64,000 bases of DNA from Spartinivicinus poritis (GTDB taxonomy: Bacteria > Pseudomonadota > Gammaproteobacteria > Pseudomonadales > Zooshikellaceae), in assembly GCF_028858535.1 (NCBI RefSeq), contig NZ_JAPMOU010000010.1, positions 62,001-126,000 on the forward strand. Reading direction: 5' to 3'. Shown one piece after another: positions 43,249 to 52,342 of the stretch; position 1 is the stretch's first letter, and every line of letters starts with the position of its first letter. The notes beneath the pieces were generated by a model. It was not told the DNA's origin, did no database searches, and saw only the letters and a program-made list of their open reading frames with translations. The translations under genes and the position numbers were made by a program.

Positions 43249-43851
43249 TTACACCATTGCTTTTAACGCTTGGCGGATCAACTCTTCGCTGGGTAATTTC
43301 TGATCAGGCAGTGCTTTAATTGCCTTAGTTGCCTGCTGTGGTTTATAACCAAGAGATACTAATGCACTGATAGCGTCGTCTAAGTAATTTTCAGGAGCAA
43401 TGACCTGTTCAGTAACACTTGTGGTTGAGTCTGAATCAATGGGTAACCAACTGGTTAACTTATCACGCATTTCTACCAATAACCTTTCAGCTGTTTTTTT
43501 CCCGACCCCTGGCAGCTTCACTAGACTAGCCACGTCATTATCCTGAACCGTGCGCACAAAACTATCAGAACTCATACCCGACAGAATGGTGAGTGCCAGC
43601 TTTGGGCCTACTCCATTGACTTTAATAAGCACCCGAAATAGCTCTCGTTCTTGCTTAGCAGCAAACCCATATAACTGTTGAGCATCTTCTCTTACCACAA
43701 AGTGTGTGTATAACACGACAGTCTGCCCTGTTTCTGGCAACTGATAAAAAGTGGTCATGGGCGCATCCACCTCATAGGCCACCCCCTGAACATCAATTAG
43801 CAAATGAGGTGGTTGTTTTTCTAATAAAACCCCTTTAATTCGACCAATCAT
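43249..43851 (-). CDS. ruvA: Holliday junction DNA-binding protein RuvA
   Basis: 200 residues. The OB-fold domain I starts [20 protein letters not shown]. Helix-hairpin-helix motifs are [17 protein letters not shown] (about 77-93) and [19 protein letters not shown], at about 110-128. Domain III (about 150-200, [22 protein letters not shown]) binds RuvB. The tetramer holds the junction in square-planar form. It follows ruvC by 56 bp. Confidence 0.97.
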   Translation of the reverse strand: MIGRIKGVLLEKQPPHLLIDVQGVAYEVDAPMTTFYQLPETGQTVVLYTHFVVREDAQQLYGFAAKQERELFRVLIKVNGVGPKLALTILSGMSSDSFVRTVQDNDVASLVKLPGVGKKTAERLLVEMRDKLTSWLPIDSDSTTSVTEQVIAPENYLDDAISALVSLGYKPQQATKAIKALPDQKLPSEELIRQALKAMV

Positions 43852-43907
43852 GACTCAATATTCTCGTTCATTGACAGTTGCTTCATATTTAGCTGCAAGT
43901 ATTTTAA

Positions 43908-44426
43908 CTAGCGAATTCTCCGCCGGCGAACACTTCTCGTGCCGGCAATTTTTATCAGACTCTGCTGGGTATGGGCATGACATAAAGCGACAGCCAGTGC
44001 GTCAGCGGCATCACTGGGTGGACATCGGTTCAAGTGCAACAGTTGTTGTACCATATGCTGTACCTGGCTTTTTTCAGCGCTTCCTTTACCAACCACTGAC
44101 TGCTTTATTTGCCTGGCTGAATATTCAGATACTGGCAAGCCATGATTAACTGCAGCAACTATGGCAGCACCTCTTGCTTGCCCCAACTTCAATGCAGAAT
44201 CAGCATTGCGTGCCATAAATACTTGCTCCACTCCCACTTGCTGAGGTGAAAACTGTTCAATAATGGTGGAAACACCCTGAAAAATTTGGGCCAACCGATC
44301 TGGAAGTGAATCAGTATTAGTACGAATACAACCACTGGTTACATACTCACAGCGGTTTCCAAGTTGATTAATTATGCCATACCCAGTCACTCTTGAGCCT
44401 GGGTCAATACCAAGGATAAGGCTCAT
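43908..44426 (-). CDS. ruvC: Crossover junction endodeoxyribonuclease RuvC
   Basis: 172 residues. The catalytic acidic residues are in [14 protein letters not shown] (Asp about 7), [11 protein letters not shown] (Glu about 67) and [16 protein letters not shown] (Asp residues about 138-141). It resolves Holliday junctions as a dimer. First gene of ruvC-ruvA-ruvB. A degenerate LexA-like box (44453-44472) lies 27 bp upstream, which would fit DNA-damage control of the operon. Confidence 0.97.
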   Translation of the reverse strand: MSLILGIDPGSRVTGYGIINQLGNRCEYVTSGCIRTNTDSLPDRLAQIFQGVSTIIEQFSPQQVGVEQVFMARNADSALKLGQARGAAIVAAVNHGLPVSEYSARQIKQSVVGKGSAEKSQVQHMVQQLLHLNRCPPSDAADALAVALCHAHTQQSLIKIAGTRSVRRRRIR

Positions 44427-44452
44427 ATAAAACTATAAAGTCAGGTTAATAA

Positions 44453-44472
44453 TACTGTACACATATACATAA
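44453..44472. promoter_or_regulatory. Degenerate LexA-like box upstream of ruvC
   Basis: TACTGTACACATATACATAA: CTG-N10-CAT, one base off the CTG-N10-CAG core, with good flanking TACTGTA and central alternation. It is 27 bp before the ruvC ATG. Confidence 0.35.
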
Positions 44473-44771
44473 CTTGATGCCAATTTTATTTTTGAGCTTG
44501 TTTTTACAGCATGATTTTTTATATGAGTGGAAAACAGCTGTCAGTTACAAAGTAGCAACGTTTGTTACTAAAAACCTGTACTTTAAACGCTCTTTTGGGC
44601 GTAGGCTTACAGTAAAACTAATAAAAAGTAAAAACGATGGAATCACCCTGGCTACTACTCAAAATATCGGCCACTATTGGTCTACTTTTTTTGCTGATGC
44701 TACTGGGCTGGTGGCTAGTCGCTTAGTTGAGTATTCAAAAAAGCAGTTTTAACTTACTTGCCTAGCAAGTC

Positions 44772-44806
44772 CATTAGGCCATACTCATGTCATTTATGGC
44801 CTAATG
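44772..44806 (-). terminator. Inverted repeat downstream of yebC
   Basis: CATTAGGCCAT / ATGGCCTAATG, a perfect 11-bp stem with a 13-nt loop, about 65 bp past the yebC stop codon. There is no T-run, so it may need Rho or be a stabilising hairpin. Confidence 0.5.
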
Positions 44807-44870
44807 AGAACAATAGTTATGGTTGGAATGGTATTCTCAGTGTTATGTACAACAGATAAAGGTGTACTGG

Positions 44871-45608
44871 TTACTCTAATGCTTCAGCAGGAAAATCCGC
44901 ATTGGTGTAAACGTTTTGCACATCATCCAAGTCTTCCAGGCGATCTATCAACTTGATTACCTTTTCTGCCTGATCTTCATCAAGTGCCACCACTGTTGAT
45001 GCAATCATGGTCACTTCTGCATTAGCCGGCTCCAAACCAGCCGCTACTAAAGCATCTTTAACTTGACCAAAATCTGCTGGATCGGTAATAACATCAATAG
45101 AGTCGTCATCATTTGTCACTACATCTTCTGCTCCTGACTCAAGACCCACATCCATTAATTTTTCTTCATCTTCACCCGGAGCAAAGCTTAATTGGCCTTT
45201 TTTAGAAAACAGATAGGCTACTGAACCATCAGTACCTAAATTACCACCATGCTTACTAAATGCATGACGTACTTCAGCAACCGTTCTATTGCGGTTGTCT
45301 GTCATTACTTCAACTAACACCGCTACACCACCAGACGCATACCCTTCATAAGTGAGTTCTTCCATGTTGTCCGCATCATTGGTACCAGCACCCCGAGCAA
45401 TCGCCCGGTCAATGGTGTCTCTGGTCATGTTGGCTGCCAGCGCTTTATCCATTGTTGCCCGCAGCCGTGGATTATCTTCCGGTAAAGGGCCGCCCTGCTT
45501 GGCTGCAACAACAAGCTCCCGAATGATTTTGGTAAAAACTTTTCCTCGCTTGGCATCTTGAGCTGCCTTGCGATGTTTAATGTTGGCCCACTTACTATGA
45601 CCTGCCAT
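44871..45608 (-). CDS. yebC: YebC/PmpR family translation/transcription regulator
   Basis: 245 residues, starting [27 protein letters not shown], the family hallmark. [39 protein letters not shown] (split, about 83-121) is the other strongly conserved block. YebC proteins were described as transcription regulators (PmpR in Pseudomonas). More recent work links some to relieving ribosome stalling at polyproline. It lies between aspS and ruvC in the classic order. Confidence 0.96.
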   Translation of the reverse strand: MAGHSKWANIKHRKAAQDAKRGKVFTKIIRELVVAAKQGGPLPEDNPRLRATMDKALAANMTRDTIDRAIARGAGTNDADNMEELTYEGYASGGVAVLVEVMTDNRNRTVAEVRHAFSKHGGNLGTDGSVAYLFSKKGQLSFAPGEDEEKLMDVGLESGAEDVVTNDDDSIDVITDPADFGQVKDALVAAGLEPANAEVTMIASTVVALDEDQAEKVIKLIDRLEDLDDVQNVYTNADFPAEALE

Positions 45609-45700
45609 AAATCTTCCTCGCTAAGATAAAATCAAAGAGAGATAACCTGTTAAGGACATTTTTAAAGATGCCCCTTAAGTTAAAAGCAAATAAGACAAAA

Positions 45701-45728
45701 AAGGGTTAGCCGATCACGGCTAACCCTT
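45701..45728 (-). terminator. Terminator of aspS
   Basis: AAGGGTTAGCCG / CGGCTAACCCTT, a perfect 12-bp stem with a 4-nt loop, continuing into TTTTTGTC on the minus strand. It lies 15 bp past the aspS stop codon. Confidence 0.93.
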
Positions 45729-45742
45729 CAGAGATAATCTAA

Positions 45743-47515
45743 TTACTCTGCAGCATTTGGCTTGCGGAGTCTGATATTTAGTTCTCGAAGCTGCTTATTG
45801 TCTACCTCCCCTGGCGCATCTGTTAACAAACAGGCTGCTCTCTGGGTTTTAGGGAAGGCAATCACCTCACGAATTGAGCTAGCTCCAGTGAGTAACATTA
45901 CCAAACGATCTAAACCAAATGCTAAACCACCATGAGGAGGACAACCATATTTGAGGGCTGATAATAAAAAGCCAAACTTTTCTTCTGCTTCCACTTCATC
46001 AATACCCAGAATATTAAACACCACTTGCTGCATATCTTGCTGATGAATACGAATAGAGCCGCCACCCAACTCACAACCATTCAGCACCATATCATAGGCT
46101 CTGGAAAGGGCTTCTTCAGGGTTTTGCTTAAGTGCTTCTACACTACATGCAGGCGCAGTAAATGGGTGATGGAGTGGGGTTAAATTACCTTCGCTGGCAT
46201 CTTCAAACATTGGGAAGTCAACTACCCACAAAGGAGCCCACTCATTCTTATAAAGGTGTAAGTCTTCACCTAGCTTAATCCGGAGAGCTCCCAGGGCTTC
46301 GTTGACTACTCTGGCTCTATCTGCACCAAAGAAGATAATGTCACCGTTTTCAGCACCCACAGCTTCCATTACCGCCATTACTTGTGACTCGATATGTTTC
46401 ACAATAGGTGACTGCAACCCTTCAACACCTTGGCTAAGATCATTGACTTTAATCCAAGCCAACCCTTTAGCCCCATAAATACCTACAAATTTTCCATAAT
46501 CATCAATTTGCTTACGGGTCAGCAGGTTAGCTCCATTAGGTAAACGCAGTGCCGCTACCCGGCCTTTGGAATCATTAGCAGGCCCTTTAAATACTTTAAA
46601 TTCAGCATCTTTAACTAGGTGGTCAATATCAACCAACTCTAAAGGAATACGTAGGTCAGGCTTATCACTACCAAAGCGTTGCATCGCTTCTCGATAAGTC
46701 ATTCTTGGAAACTCACCGAGCTGTACGCCTAACAAGTCATCAAACACCTGGCGGACTAACCCTTCAGCCATACCCATAATGGCGTATTCATCCATAAAGG
46801 AGGTTTCAATATCAACCTGAGTAAACTCTGGCTGGCGGTCTGCTCTTAAGTCTTCGTCACGGAAACACTTGGCAATTTGATAATAGCGATCCACCCCTGC
46901 CATCATCAGCAATTGCTTAAATAATTGGGGAGACTGAGGCAAAGCAAAAAACTCACCTGAATGGGTACGACTAGGAACCAAATAATCTCTTGCTCCTTCT
47001 GGGGTAGCACGAGTTAAAATGGGTGTTTCAATATCCATAAAGTCGTTTGACTCAAGATATTGTCGTATAATAGACGTCAGCTTCGCCCTAACTTGCAGCT
47101 TTTCAAACATTTCTGGGCGGCGCAAATCCAAATAGCGGTATTTTAAACGGATATCCTCACCCACCTGAACATGTTCATCCAACTGAAATGGAGGTGTAGC
47201 TGCAGTATTTAGGATTTCTAATGCACTGCCCAACACCTCTACCTCACCGGTTTTCATCTCAGAATTAACCGTGCCCTCTGGGCGATGTCTGACCCGGCCA
47301 GTTACTTGAATAACATACTCATTACGCACTTTATCAGCTAAATTAAAGGCGTCTTGCGTATCTGGATCAAACACAACTTGTGCAATTCCATTACGATCAC
47401 GCAAGTCAAGGAAGATAACACCACCATGGTCACGACGGCGATGGACCCAGCCGCATAAAGTTACTTCTTGGTCAATAAACGAGGTGTTCAGTTCGCCACA
47501 ATAATGGCTGCGCAT
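45743..47515 (-). CDS. aspS: Aspartate--tRNA ligase (bacterial type)
   Basis: 590 residues from the ATG at 47515 ([10 protein letters not shown]), which matches the usual bacterial start and has AGGGT upstream; an ATG at 47545 would add ten residues. The OB-fold anticodon domain contains [23 protein letters not shown] (split). Class II motif 2 is [19 protein letters not shown] (about 208-226). The GAD insertion domain lies at about 285-415, and motif 3 [15 protein letters not shown] at about 533-547. Pseudomonad relatives are often non-discriminating (Asp/Asn). This cannot be settled here. Confidence 0.97.
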   Translation of the reverse strand: MRSHYCGELNTSFIDQEVTLCGWVHRRRDHGGVIFLDLRDRNGIAQVVFDPDTQDAFNLADKVRNEYVIQVTGRVRHRPEGTVNSEMKTGEVEVLGSALEILNTAATPPFQLDEHVQVGEDIRLKYRYLDLRRPEMFEKLQVRAKLTSIIRQYLESNDFMDIETPILTRATPEGARDYLVPSRTHSGEFFALPQSPQLFKQLLMMAGVDRYYQIAKCFRDEDLRADRQPEFTQVDIETSFMDEYAIMGMAEGLVRQVFDDLLGVQLGEFPRMTYREAMQRFGSDKPDLRIPLELVDIDHLVKDAEFKVFKGPANDSKGRVAALRLPNGANLLTRKQIDDYGKFVGIYGAKGLAWIKVNDLSQGVEGLQSPIVKHIESQVMAVMEAVGAENGDIIFFGADRARVVNEALGALRIKLGEDLHLYKNEWAPLWVVDFPMFEDASEGNLTPLHHPFTAPACSVEALKQNPEEALSRAYDMVLNGCELGGGSIRIHQQDMQQVVFNILGIDEVEAEEKFGFLLSALKYGCPPHGGLAFGLDRLVMLLTGASSIREVIAFPKTQRAACLLTDAPGEVDNKQLRELNIRLRKPNAAE

Positions 47516-47664
47516 TGGTAATACCCTATCTGCAATTTTATTCATAGGATTAGCAAGAATAGTGCATCTACTAGCAACAATGCACTAACAAACGGCCTTA
47601 ATAGATTTTCTTGCTTAATGCCTGCTTCCAACACTAATCAATAGCAAGCAATTACTGCTTGTTC

Positions 47665-47943
47665 TTAATTACTCCCAGTTGCTGCTGGAGTTGATGTTGC
47701 TTTTTTTTCAGTTGCAGGCTTGCTTTTGCTTTCACCTGAATCAACTAAATTCTTTTTTGCACCAGTTTTAAAGTCTGTTTCATACCAACCAGAGCCTTTT
47801 AACCGGAAAGCAGGGGCTGAAAGTAGCTTTTTGAGTGCATCTACCCCACACTGTGGGCATGTAGTTAGCGGATCATCGCTAATTTTCTGAATTACCTCAT
47901 GGGTATGTTCACACTGGCCACAAAGATACTCATAAATAGGCAT
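47665..47943 (-). CDS. FmdB family zinc ribbon protein
   Basis: 92 residues. The zinc ribbon is MPIYEYLCGQCEHTHEVI with a second CPQCG knuckle (about 34-38). LLSAPAFRLKGSGWYETDFK (about 44-63) is the typical FmdB continuation. A low-complexity Lys/Ser/Thr/Ala tail closes the protein. The family is widespread, often next to aspS, and its biochemical role is unknown. It reads toward aspS across 149 bp. Confidence 0.9.
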   Translation of the reverse strand: MPIYEYLCGQCEHTHEVIQKISDDPLTTCPQCGVDALKKLLSAPAFRLKGSGWYETDFKTGAKKNLVDSGESKSKPATEKKATSTPAATGSN

Positions 47944-48647
47944 GGACTATCACCTTCTCTATCATTACTACTTAACCTATTAACCTGCTTTACAAATCAA
48001 CTCAATAAAAGAGCGCCATTATAGCCTAACTAGAGAGGAAATGGGCAGCCTTAGTAAGGGGCACCGCTAATAATTGTTTGCTGTCTCTGGCCTTCTGGTG
48101 AATTCGCAATCAAGGTGTTGATTTGAAGGCATGCTGATAAAAAGCAACAACACCGAGCGCGGGTTTACCAGAAGGCCTATCAGGCAGCGCAGAGACCAAA
48201 AACAATTAATAGAGGCGCCCTAAAATATCAACCCTGGCTCACTGCCCTTAAGTGTTTACTTTCTGCTATTGAAGCAAACGCTTTCTAGTTTTATTTGACT
48301 ACCCTCATATAGCCTGTCCAACCCTAACAAAATAAAATTTTACATACATGCTATGAATTAAAGATATAAACATTAAAACAACTTGCACCCAATTTAATAA
48401 ATTTTTAATAATATTGCTTGAAAACTAAGCTATTTAATTAAGTCAGACTGTTTATTTTTTAAGCTATATTAATACATACTAAATCATGAGCGATCCCTAT
48501 ATTACTCACTCAAAGCATTTCATTTAAATGCAAGTAAATACCTTGTGCGCTAGCCATTTAAGCTAATCTGCCGCCAACTCAGTAAATGGCGTCAGAGAAA
48601 AACCTTAGGAATAGGTAATCATAAATACCTTAGGAGTAGGTTCAACA
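47944..48647. other. fmdB-porin 1 gap
   Basis: About 704 bp. A 162-bp family B element (48059-48220) lies near the fmdB side. The remaining 430 bp before porin 1 are very AT-rich and gene-free, a long leader and promoter region. Just before the porin ATG the segment CCTTAGGAATAGG is repeated as CCTTAGGAGTAGG (48604 and 48629 regions); the second copy is the ribosome binding site. Confidence 0.5.
48059..48220. repeat. MITE-like element, family B, copy 2 (162 bp)
   Basis: Terminal inverted repeats read GGGCACCGCTAATAATTG at the left and GGGCGCCTCTATTAATTG inward from the right. The interior shares GGCCTTCTGGT, TTGAAGGCATGCTG, AAAAGCAACAACACCGA and GGGTTTACCAGAAGG with copy 1 at 31095-31357. 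A block of about 90 bp in copy 1 is missing here. Confidence 0.82.
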
Positions 48648-49907
48648 ATGAAAACACTTAAGCTTTCTGCATTAACTGCTGCGATAGTTGCTGCAACCAC
48701 CTCATATACAACACCTGTTCAAGCTGAGAGCTTTATTGACGATAGCTCTTTGCAGTTACACCTCAGGAATGTTTATTTTAACCGCGATGGTCGAACCAGC
48801 CAGAATCGATTTGATAACCGGGAGTGGGGACAAGGCGTTATGCTCAATTATTCCTCTGGTTATTTTGCCGATATTATTGGGTTTGATATGTCTTATTTTG
48901 GCGGCGTCAAACTTGATGACCCCGGCACAAACTTTACCAATTTTTCTCAACGGGATTCAGAACAAGATGGCATAGACAGCATCAGTAAAATTGCCCGCGC
49001 TTTTGTTAAAGCCAAAGTAGGCGATGACAATATGAACCTGAATGGTATTTATGGGCGAGTAGATATGGGAACCAACTTATTAATGACATCTGGTTCTCGT
49101 TTACTACCCAGCTCCTTTAAGGGTGGCATGATTGAGGCAAATCTTTATGGAGCAAAATTTTATGTCAATCGAGTAACAGAAATCTCTGAACGGGATGGTT
49201 CAAGCTTCGATGATTTTGGCAATGATGTAGACTATGTAAATACCTTCGGCGGCAGTTATGAGTTAGATAATGGGTTAGGCTTTGCCCTGGATCATGGTAG
49301 CTCTGACGGCTTTCTTGAACAAACTTTTGCTAAAATATACTACACCTATGATCTAGGTAATGACACAACATTATACATAGAAGCCAATAAGCAATGGTCT
49401 GAAGAGGATGGCAATAATCATCCTACTCATAACATGGCTGACGAGTATGATTCCAGCTATACAAACTACAATGCTCAGTTATCAGGTGGGCCTATCACTA
49501 TTTCCTTATCTCACTCAAGAATAGGCGGTGATGACTTCCAATATAGTTGGGATGGTGATAAAGATTATGGTCCCATCAGTGCCTGGACTTCACGAAACTG
49601 GTCTGACTTCAACTTTGAAGATGAAAAAACCTGGCAAGTTGCTTTCTCTTATGACTTTTCAGATTTAGGAATACCAGGGCTGTCACTCGATACCGCGTAT
49701 ACCTATGGTTATGATATAGATGATCGAGGTAATACAAGACGTGACTCCGAATGGGAGCGCGGCTCTAATATCAAGTACTCCTTCCAAGACACCATGTTAA
49801 AAGGCCTATCAGTTCGCTGGAACAATTGGACCTACAGAGGAAACACGCTAGTCGGCGACACTAACGGTAACCGTATTTATATCGACTACAAAATAGACCT
49901 TTTATAG
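48648..49907 (+). CDS. OprD family outer membrane porin, paralogue 1
   Basis: 419 residues. The signal peptide (about 1-26) ends VQAES. The mature N-terminus FIDDSSLQLHLRNVYFNRDGR is the OprD-family opening, followed by REWGQGVMLNYSSGYFADIIGFD (split). SGSRLLPSSFKGGMIEA (about 147-163) carries the conserved R-PSS/F loop region. Alternating beta-strand pattern and a C-terminal IDYKIDLL fit an 18-stranded barrel. OprD proteins take up basic amino acids, peptides or aromatic acids. The substrate here is unknown. It is the first of three tandem paralogues, each with its own terminator. Confidence 0.93.
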   Translation: MKTLKLSALTAAIVAATTSYTTPVQAESFIDDSSLQLHLRNVYFNRDGRTSQNRFDNREWGQGVMLNYSSGYFADIIGFDMSYFGGVKLDDPGTNFTNFSQRDSEQDGIDSISKIARAFVKAKVGDDNMNLNGIYGRVDMGTNLLMTSGSRLLPSSFKGGMIEANLYGAKFYVNRVTEISERDGSSFDDFGNDVDYVNTFGGSYELDNGLGFALDHGSSDGFLEQTFAKIYYTYDLGNDTTLYIEANKQWSEEDGNNHPTHNMADEYDSSYTNYNAQLSGGPITISLSHSRIGGDDFQYSWDGDKDYGPISAWTSRNWSDFNFEDEKTWQVAFSYDFSDLGIPGLSLDTAYTYGYDIDDRGNTRRDSEWERGSNIKYSFQDTMLKGLSVRWNNWTYRGNTLVGDTNGNRIYIDYKIDLL

Positions 49908-49962
49908 GATAGCAGCTGCAACCCTAGGACTAGCTAGCCTCCCAATGCCAGTAAGGCTAAGT

Positions 49963-50001
49963 AAAAAACGCCACTAAACTGTAAAGCAAGTGGCGTTTTT
50001 T
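49963..50001 (+). terminator. Terminator of porin 1
   Basis: AAAAAACGCCACT / AGTGGCGTTTTTT, stem of about 12 bp with a 13-nt loop and a T-tract. Its core ACGCCAC/GTGGCGT is shared with the porin 2 terminator. Confidence 0.93.
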
Positions 50002-50481
50002 ATTGATCACTCAAAAATCCAACCTCACCAACAACCAACCTTTAATTTAGAATATACTAAACTTGTTGTTTTATTACTTACATCTGAACAATTTTCAATC
50101 AAAGCTATTTTATTAAACAAATACTACTTTAGCAGTGCCTTATATCAGTAAACAAATTTAATATAAGGCATATAAAGAATACAGCTTTATATGCCAACCG
50201 CTTTGACTTTTAAACAATGTCATGTAGTCATTTAATTGCTTTTAGTTCACCAAACTTACATAATTCTTTAGTATAAATCACATGACTATTTCTTTTACGT
50301 TTTTGTAAAGGCATCAACATTTAATATTGCAATACTTTTGATTTTTTATTAAAAACGGCATAATGCGTTAGTTCTTTCTCAGAACAAACAGTAGGATCTG
50401 TCAAATAAAGGCATCAAATTCTAAAGTAGTTTTTTGTTCCCCATGGTGGGCAAATTATTAATTAACTTTTGATGTCTACTT

Positions 50482-50621
50482 GAAGATGTAGCAAAAGGTT
50501 ATGAGCGAAGCAAAAACAAGGCAACAATTGGCGAAAAGACAGAGTTTATAGCTTATAAATGAGTACTTTGAGCCAGTTTTAAACGCAGTATTTGCAAGCG
50601 TAGTAGTTTTGCAACAGCTTC
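50482..50621. repeat. MITE-like element, family A, copy 2 (140 bp)
   Basis: Ends GAAGATGTAGCAAAA and (reverse complement) GAAGCTGTTGCAAAA. It aligns gap-free with the reverse complement of 1823-1962 over its full 140 bp; shared blocks include AGCAAAAGGTTATGAGCGAAGC-like sequence, GAGTTTATA and AACGCAGTATTT. Confidence 0.8.
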
Positions 50622-50730
50622 TAACAGGATGGTGAAACGCATTCGGTTGAGCAGAATTTTAACAACCCAAATACGTTCTGTTCAGCCGCAAACAGCAACC
50701 TGTAAGACAGTCGTGAGTAAGGAGATTGAT

Positions 50731-50805
50731 ATGTCTTTTATATCGCTCATTACACACAACACCTTAGGAGTAGTTAGGAGTAGGTCACATAATGAAAACG
50801 TTTAA
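50731..50805 (+). CDS. Possible 24-residue leader peptide upstream of porin 2
   Basis: A 24-codon frame MSFISLITHNTLGVVRSRSH and four more residues, preceded by AAGGAG exactly 6 bases before its ATG, a better ribosome binding site than many genes here. It runs through the porin 2 ribosome binding site and ends in a different frame at 50805, 14 bp inside porin 2. This layout allows translational coupling or attenuation control. No family is recognised and expression is unproven. Confidence 0.35.
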   Translation: MSFISLITHNTLGVVRSRSHNENV

Positions 50806-52075
50806 ATTTTCCACACTGGCTGCTGCAGTTGTTGCTGCATCTGCCGCCTCAATCAGCACAGCCCAAGCTGAAGGTTTTATTGAAGACAGCACGGGTAAGC
50901 TAAGCATTCGCAACTATTACTTTAATGAATCAGGAAAAAATGGCGCTGAATTTGACCGCCGTGAATGGGTACAAGGCTTTCGCTTTGACTTTCAGTCTGG
51001 CTATTTGTTTGACACTATTGGGTTTGACTATTCAGCAGGCGCCGCGTTCAAGCTAGACAACCCTTCAAATGAAAAGGGCTTTTCTTCCACTAACCTGCCA
51101 AGCGATAAAAGCAGCAGCTCAGATGTTAACGACATTGCTGGCACCACCCAAGCTTATATAAAAGCTAAATTTGGTGATGAAAATCTTGGCGTTAACGGTA
51201 AGTATGGTTTAATGCAACAAGGCACTGAAACGTTTGGCACGTCAGGCTCCCGCGTTTTACCCAGCTCAGTATTTGGTGCTTACGTTGAGGGACATGCTAG
51301 TGGATTCAAGCTTTATGGAGCTCGCTTCACAGAAACAAGACAACGTAACCAGAGCTTTTTCTCTGAAGACTTAAAAAATCGCTCCGGAGAAGAAATCGAT
51401 CAAGTCGATATCATCGGTGCTGGTTATGAGTTTGATAATGGCTTAGGCTTTGTTGTTGAGCATGGAAAGTCAGACGACTATATCAAGAAGAGATTTGCTA
51501 AAGTCTATTACACTATAGATCTAGGTAACGATATGAGTGTCGACTTAGATGCTCGTTATGGTAAAGCGGAAGAAAATGGCAACAAGTTTGACAAATTTAA
51601 AGGAGCAAATGCATATAAAAATGACGACTATGAAAGTCGTTACTATAACGCAAATGCCACATTGAACGTAGGTGCAGCCTCAATTGGAGTTGGTTATAAC
51701 AGAACTAAAGATGGAGATTGGGTATCAGGCTATTTCGATCAAGACCATGGAACAACCAACTCATCATTATCATTATGGGAAGACTTCTTGCGTGAAGGCG
51801 AAGAAGCTTGGGTTATAACAGCAGGGTATGACTTTGCCGATGCAGGCATCCCAGGGCTAACTGCTGGTTTAACTTATGCTAACAGTGATAATATCCACCG
51901 GAGAAATGACTCAGATGATACCGCAAGAGAGTTCTCCCAAGACATTACTTATAGATTCCAGAGCGGTGCATTAAAAGACCTATCAGTCCAATATCAGCAC
52001 TGGGATTATAATGGTCCAGGTGGAGATACTGATTCTCATCGCCTGAAACTAATCTACGATATCGCTTTATTCTAA
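50792..52075 (+). CDS. OprD family outer membrane porin, paralogue 2
   Basis: 427 residues. The signal peptide (about 1-26) ends AQAEG. The mature start FIEDSTGKLSIRNYYFNESGK and REWVQGFRFDFQSGYLFDTIGFD (split) match the OprD family, as do SGSRVLPSSVFGAYVEG and the C-terminal HRLKLIYDIALF. It opens MKTFKFSTLAAAVVAAS, near-identical to paralogue 1's MKTLKLSALTAAIVAAT, so the two are recent duplicates. Its leader has a doubled TTAGGAGTAG segment, a preceding short ORF and a family A MITE 171 bp upstream. Confidence 0.93.
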   Translation: MKTFKFSTLAAAVVAASAASISTAQAEGFIEDSTGKLSIRNYYFNESGKNGAEFDRREWVQGFRFDFQSGYLFDTIGFDYSAGAAFKLDNPSNEKGFSSTNLPSDKSSSSDVNDIAGTTQAYIKAKFGDENLGVNGKYGLMQQGTETFGTSGSRVLPSSVFGAYVEGHASGFKLYGARFTETRQRNQSFFSEDLKNRSGEEIDQVDIIGAGYEFDNGLGFVVEHGKSDDYIKKRFAKVYYTIDLGNDMSVDLDARYGKAEENGNKFDKFKGANAYKNDDYESRYYNANATLNVGAASIGVGYNRTKDGDWVSGYFDQDHGTTNSSLSLWEDFLREGEEAWVITAGYDFADAGIPGLTAGLTYANSDNIHRRNDSDDTAREFSQDITYRFQSGALKDLSVQYQHWDYNGPGGDTDSHRLKLIYDIALF

Positions 52076-52098
52076 TTTGAGCGACATCTAGACTATCT

Positions 52099-52127
52099 AA
52101 AAAACGCCACAACTGTGGCGTTTTTTT
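52099..52127 (+). terminator. Terminator of porin 2
   Basis: AAAAACGCCAC-AACT-GTGGCGTTTTTTT, a strong stem with a T-tract, 24 bp past the stop codon. Confidence 0.95.
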
Positions 52128-52342
52128 ATCCAGCATGTTAAAAGAAAAAACCTCTTCTTTATTTATTTTTAATAGCCCCCATACCCTTTCTATATGAGAC
52201 TAACACCGAAGCTAGCTGATATTGGGTAGCAGGTTATTCATCCTCCCTTTGTAACATCCTCATTTACTACACATCCAGTAACTAACTGCTAGATTTAAGA
52301 GGGTTATTTAGAAAATATTAATAAATAATAAAGGATACGGGG

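Larger units (their letters stand above)
44427..44870. other. ruvC-yebC gap
   Basis: About 444 bp. It holds a degenerate LexA-like box (44453-44472) and a perfect 11-bp inverted repeat CATTAGGCCAT/ATGGCCTAATG (44772-44806). An open frame of 91 codons from the ATG at 44477 (MPILFLSLFLQHDFLYEWK and onward, ending SKKQF at 44752) has no ribosome binding site and no family I recognise. Confidence 0.5.
49908..50791. other. Porin 1-porin 2 gap
   Basis: About 884 bp. It contains the porin 1 terminator (49963-50001), a 140-bp family A element (50482-50621) and a possible 24-codon leader ORF (50731-50805) before porin 2. The 50040-50480 stretch is AT-rich with no gene seen. Confidence 0.55.

Noticed and set aside
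44477-44752. A 91-codon plus-strand frame between ruvC and yebC
   Set aside because: No ribosome binding site, no recognisable domain, and it lies in an AT-rich spacer beside a hairpin. Left as part of the gap description.
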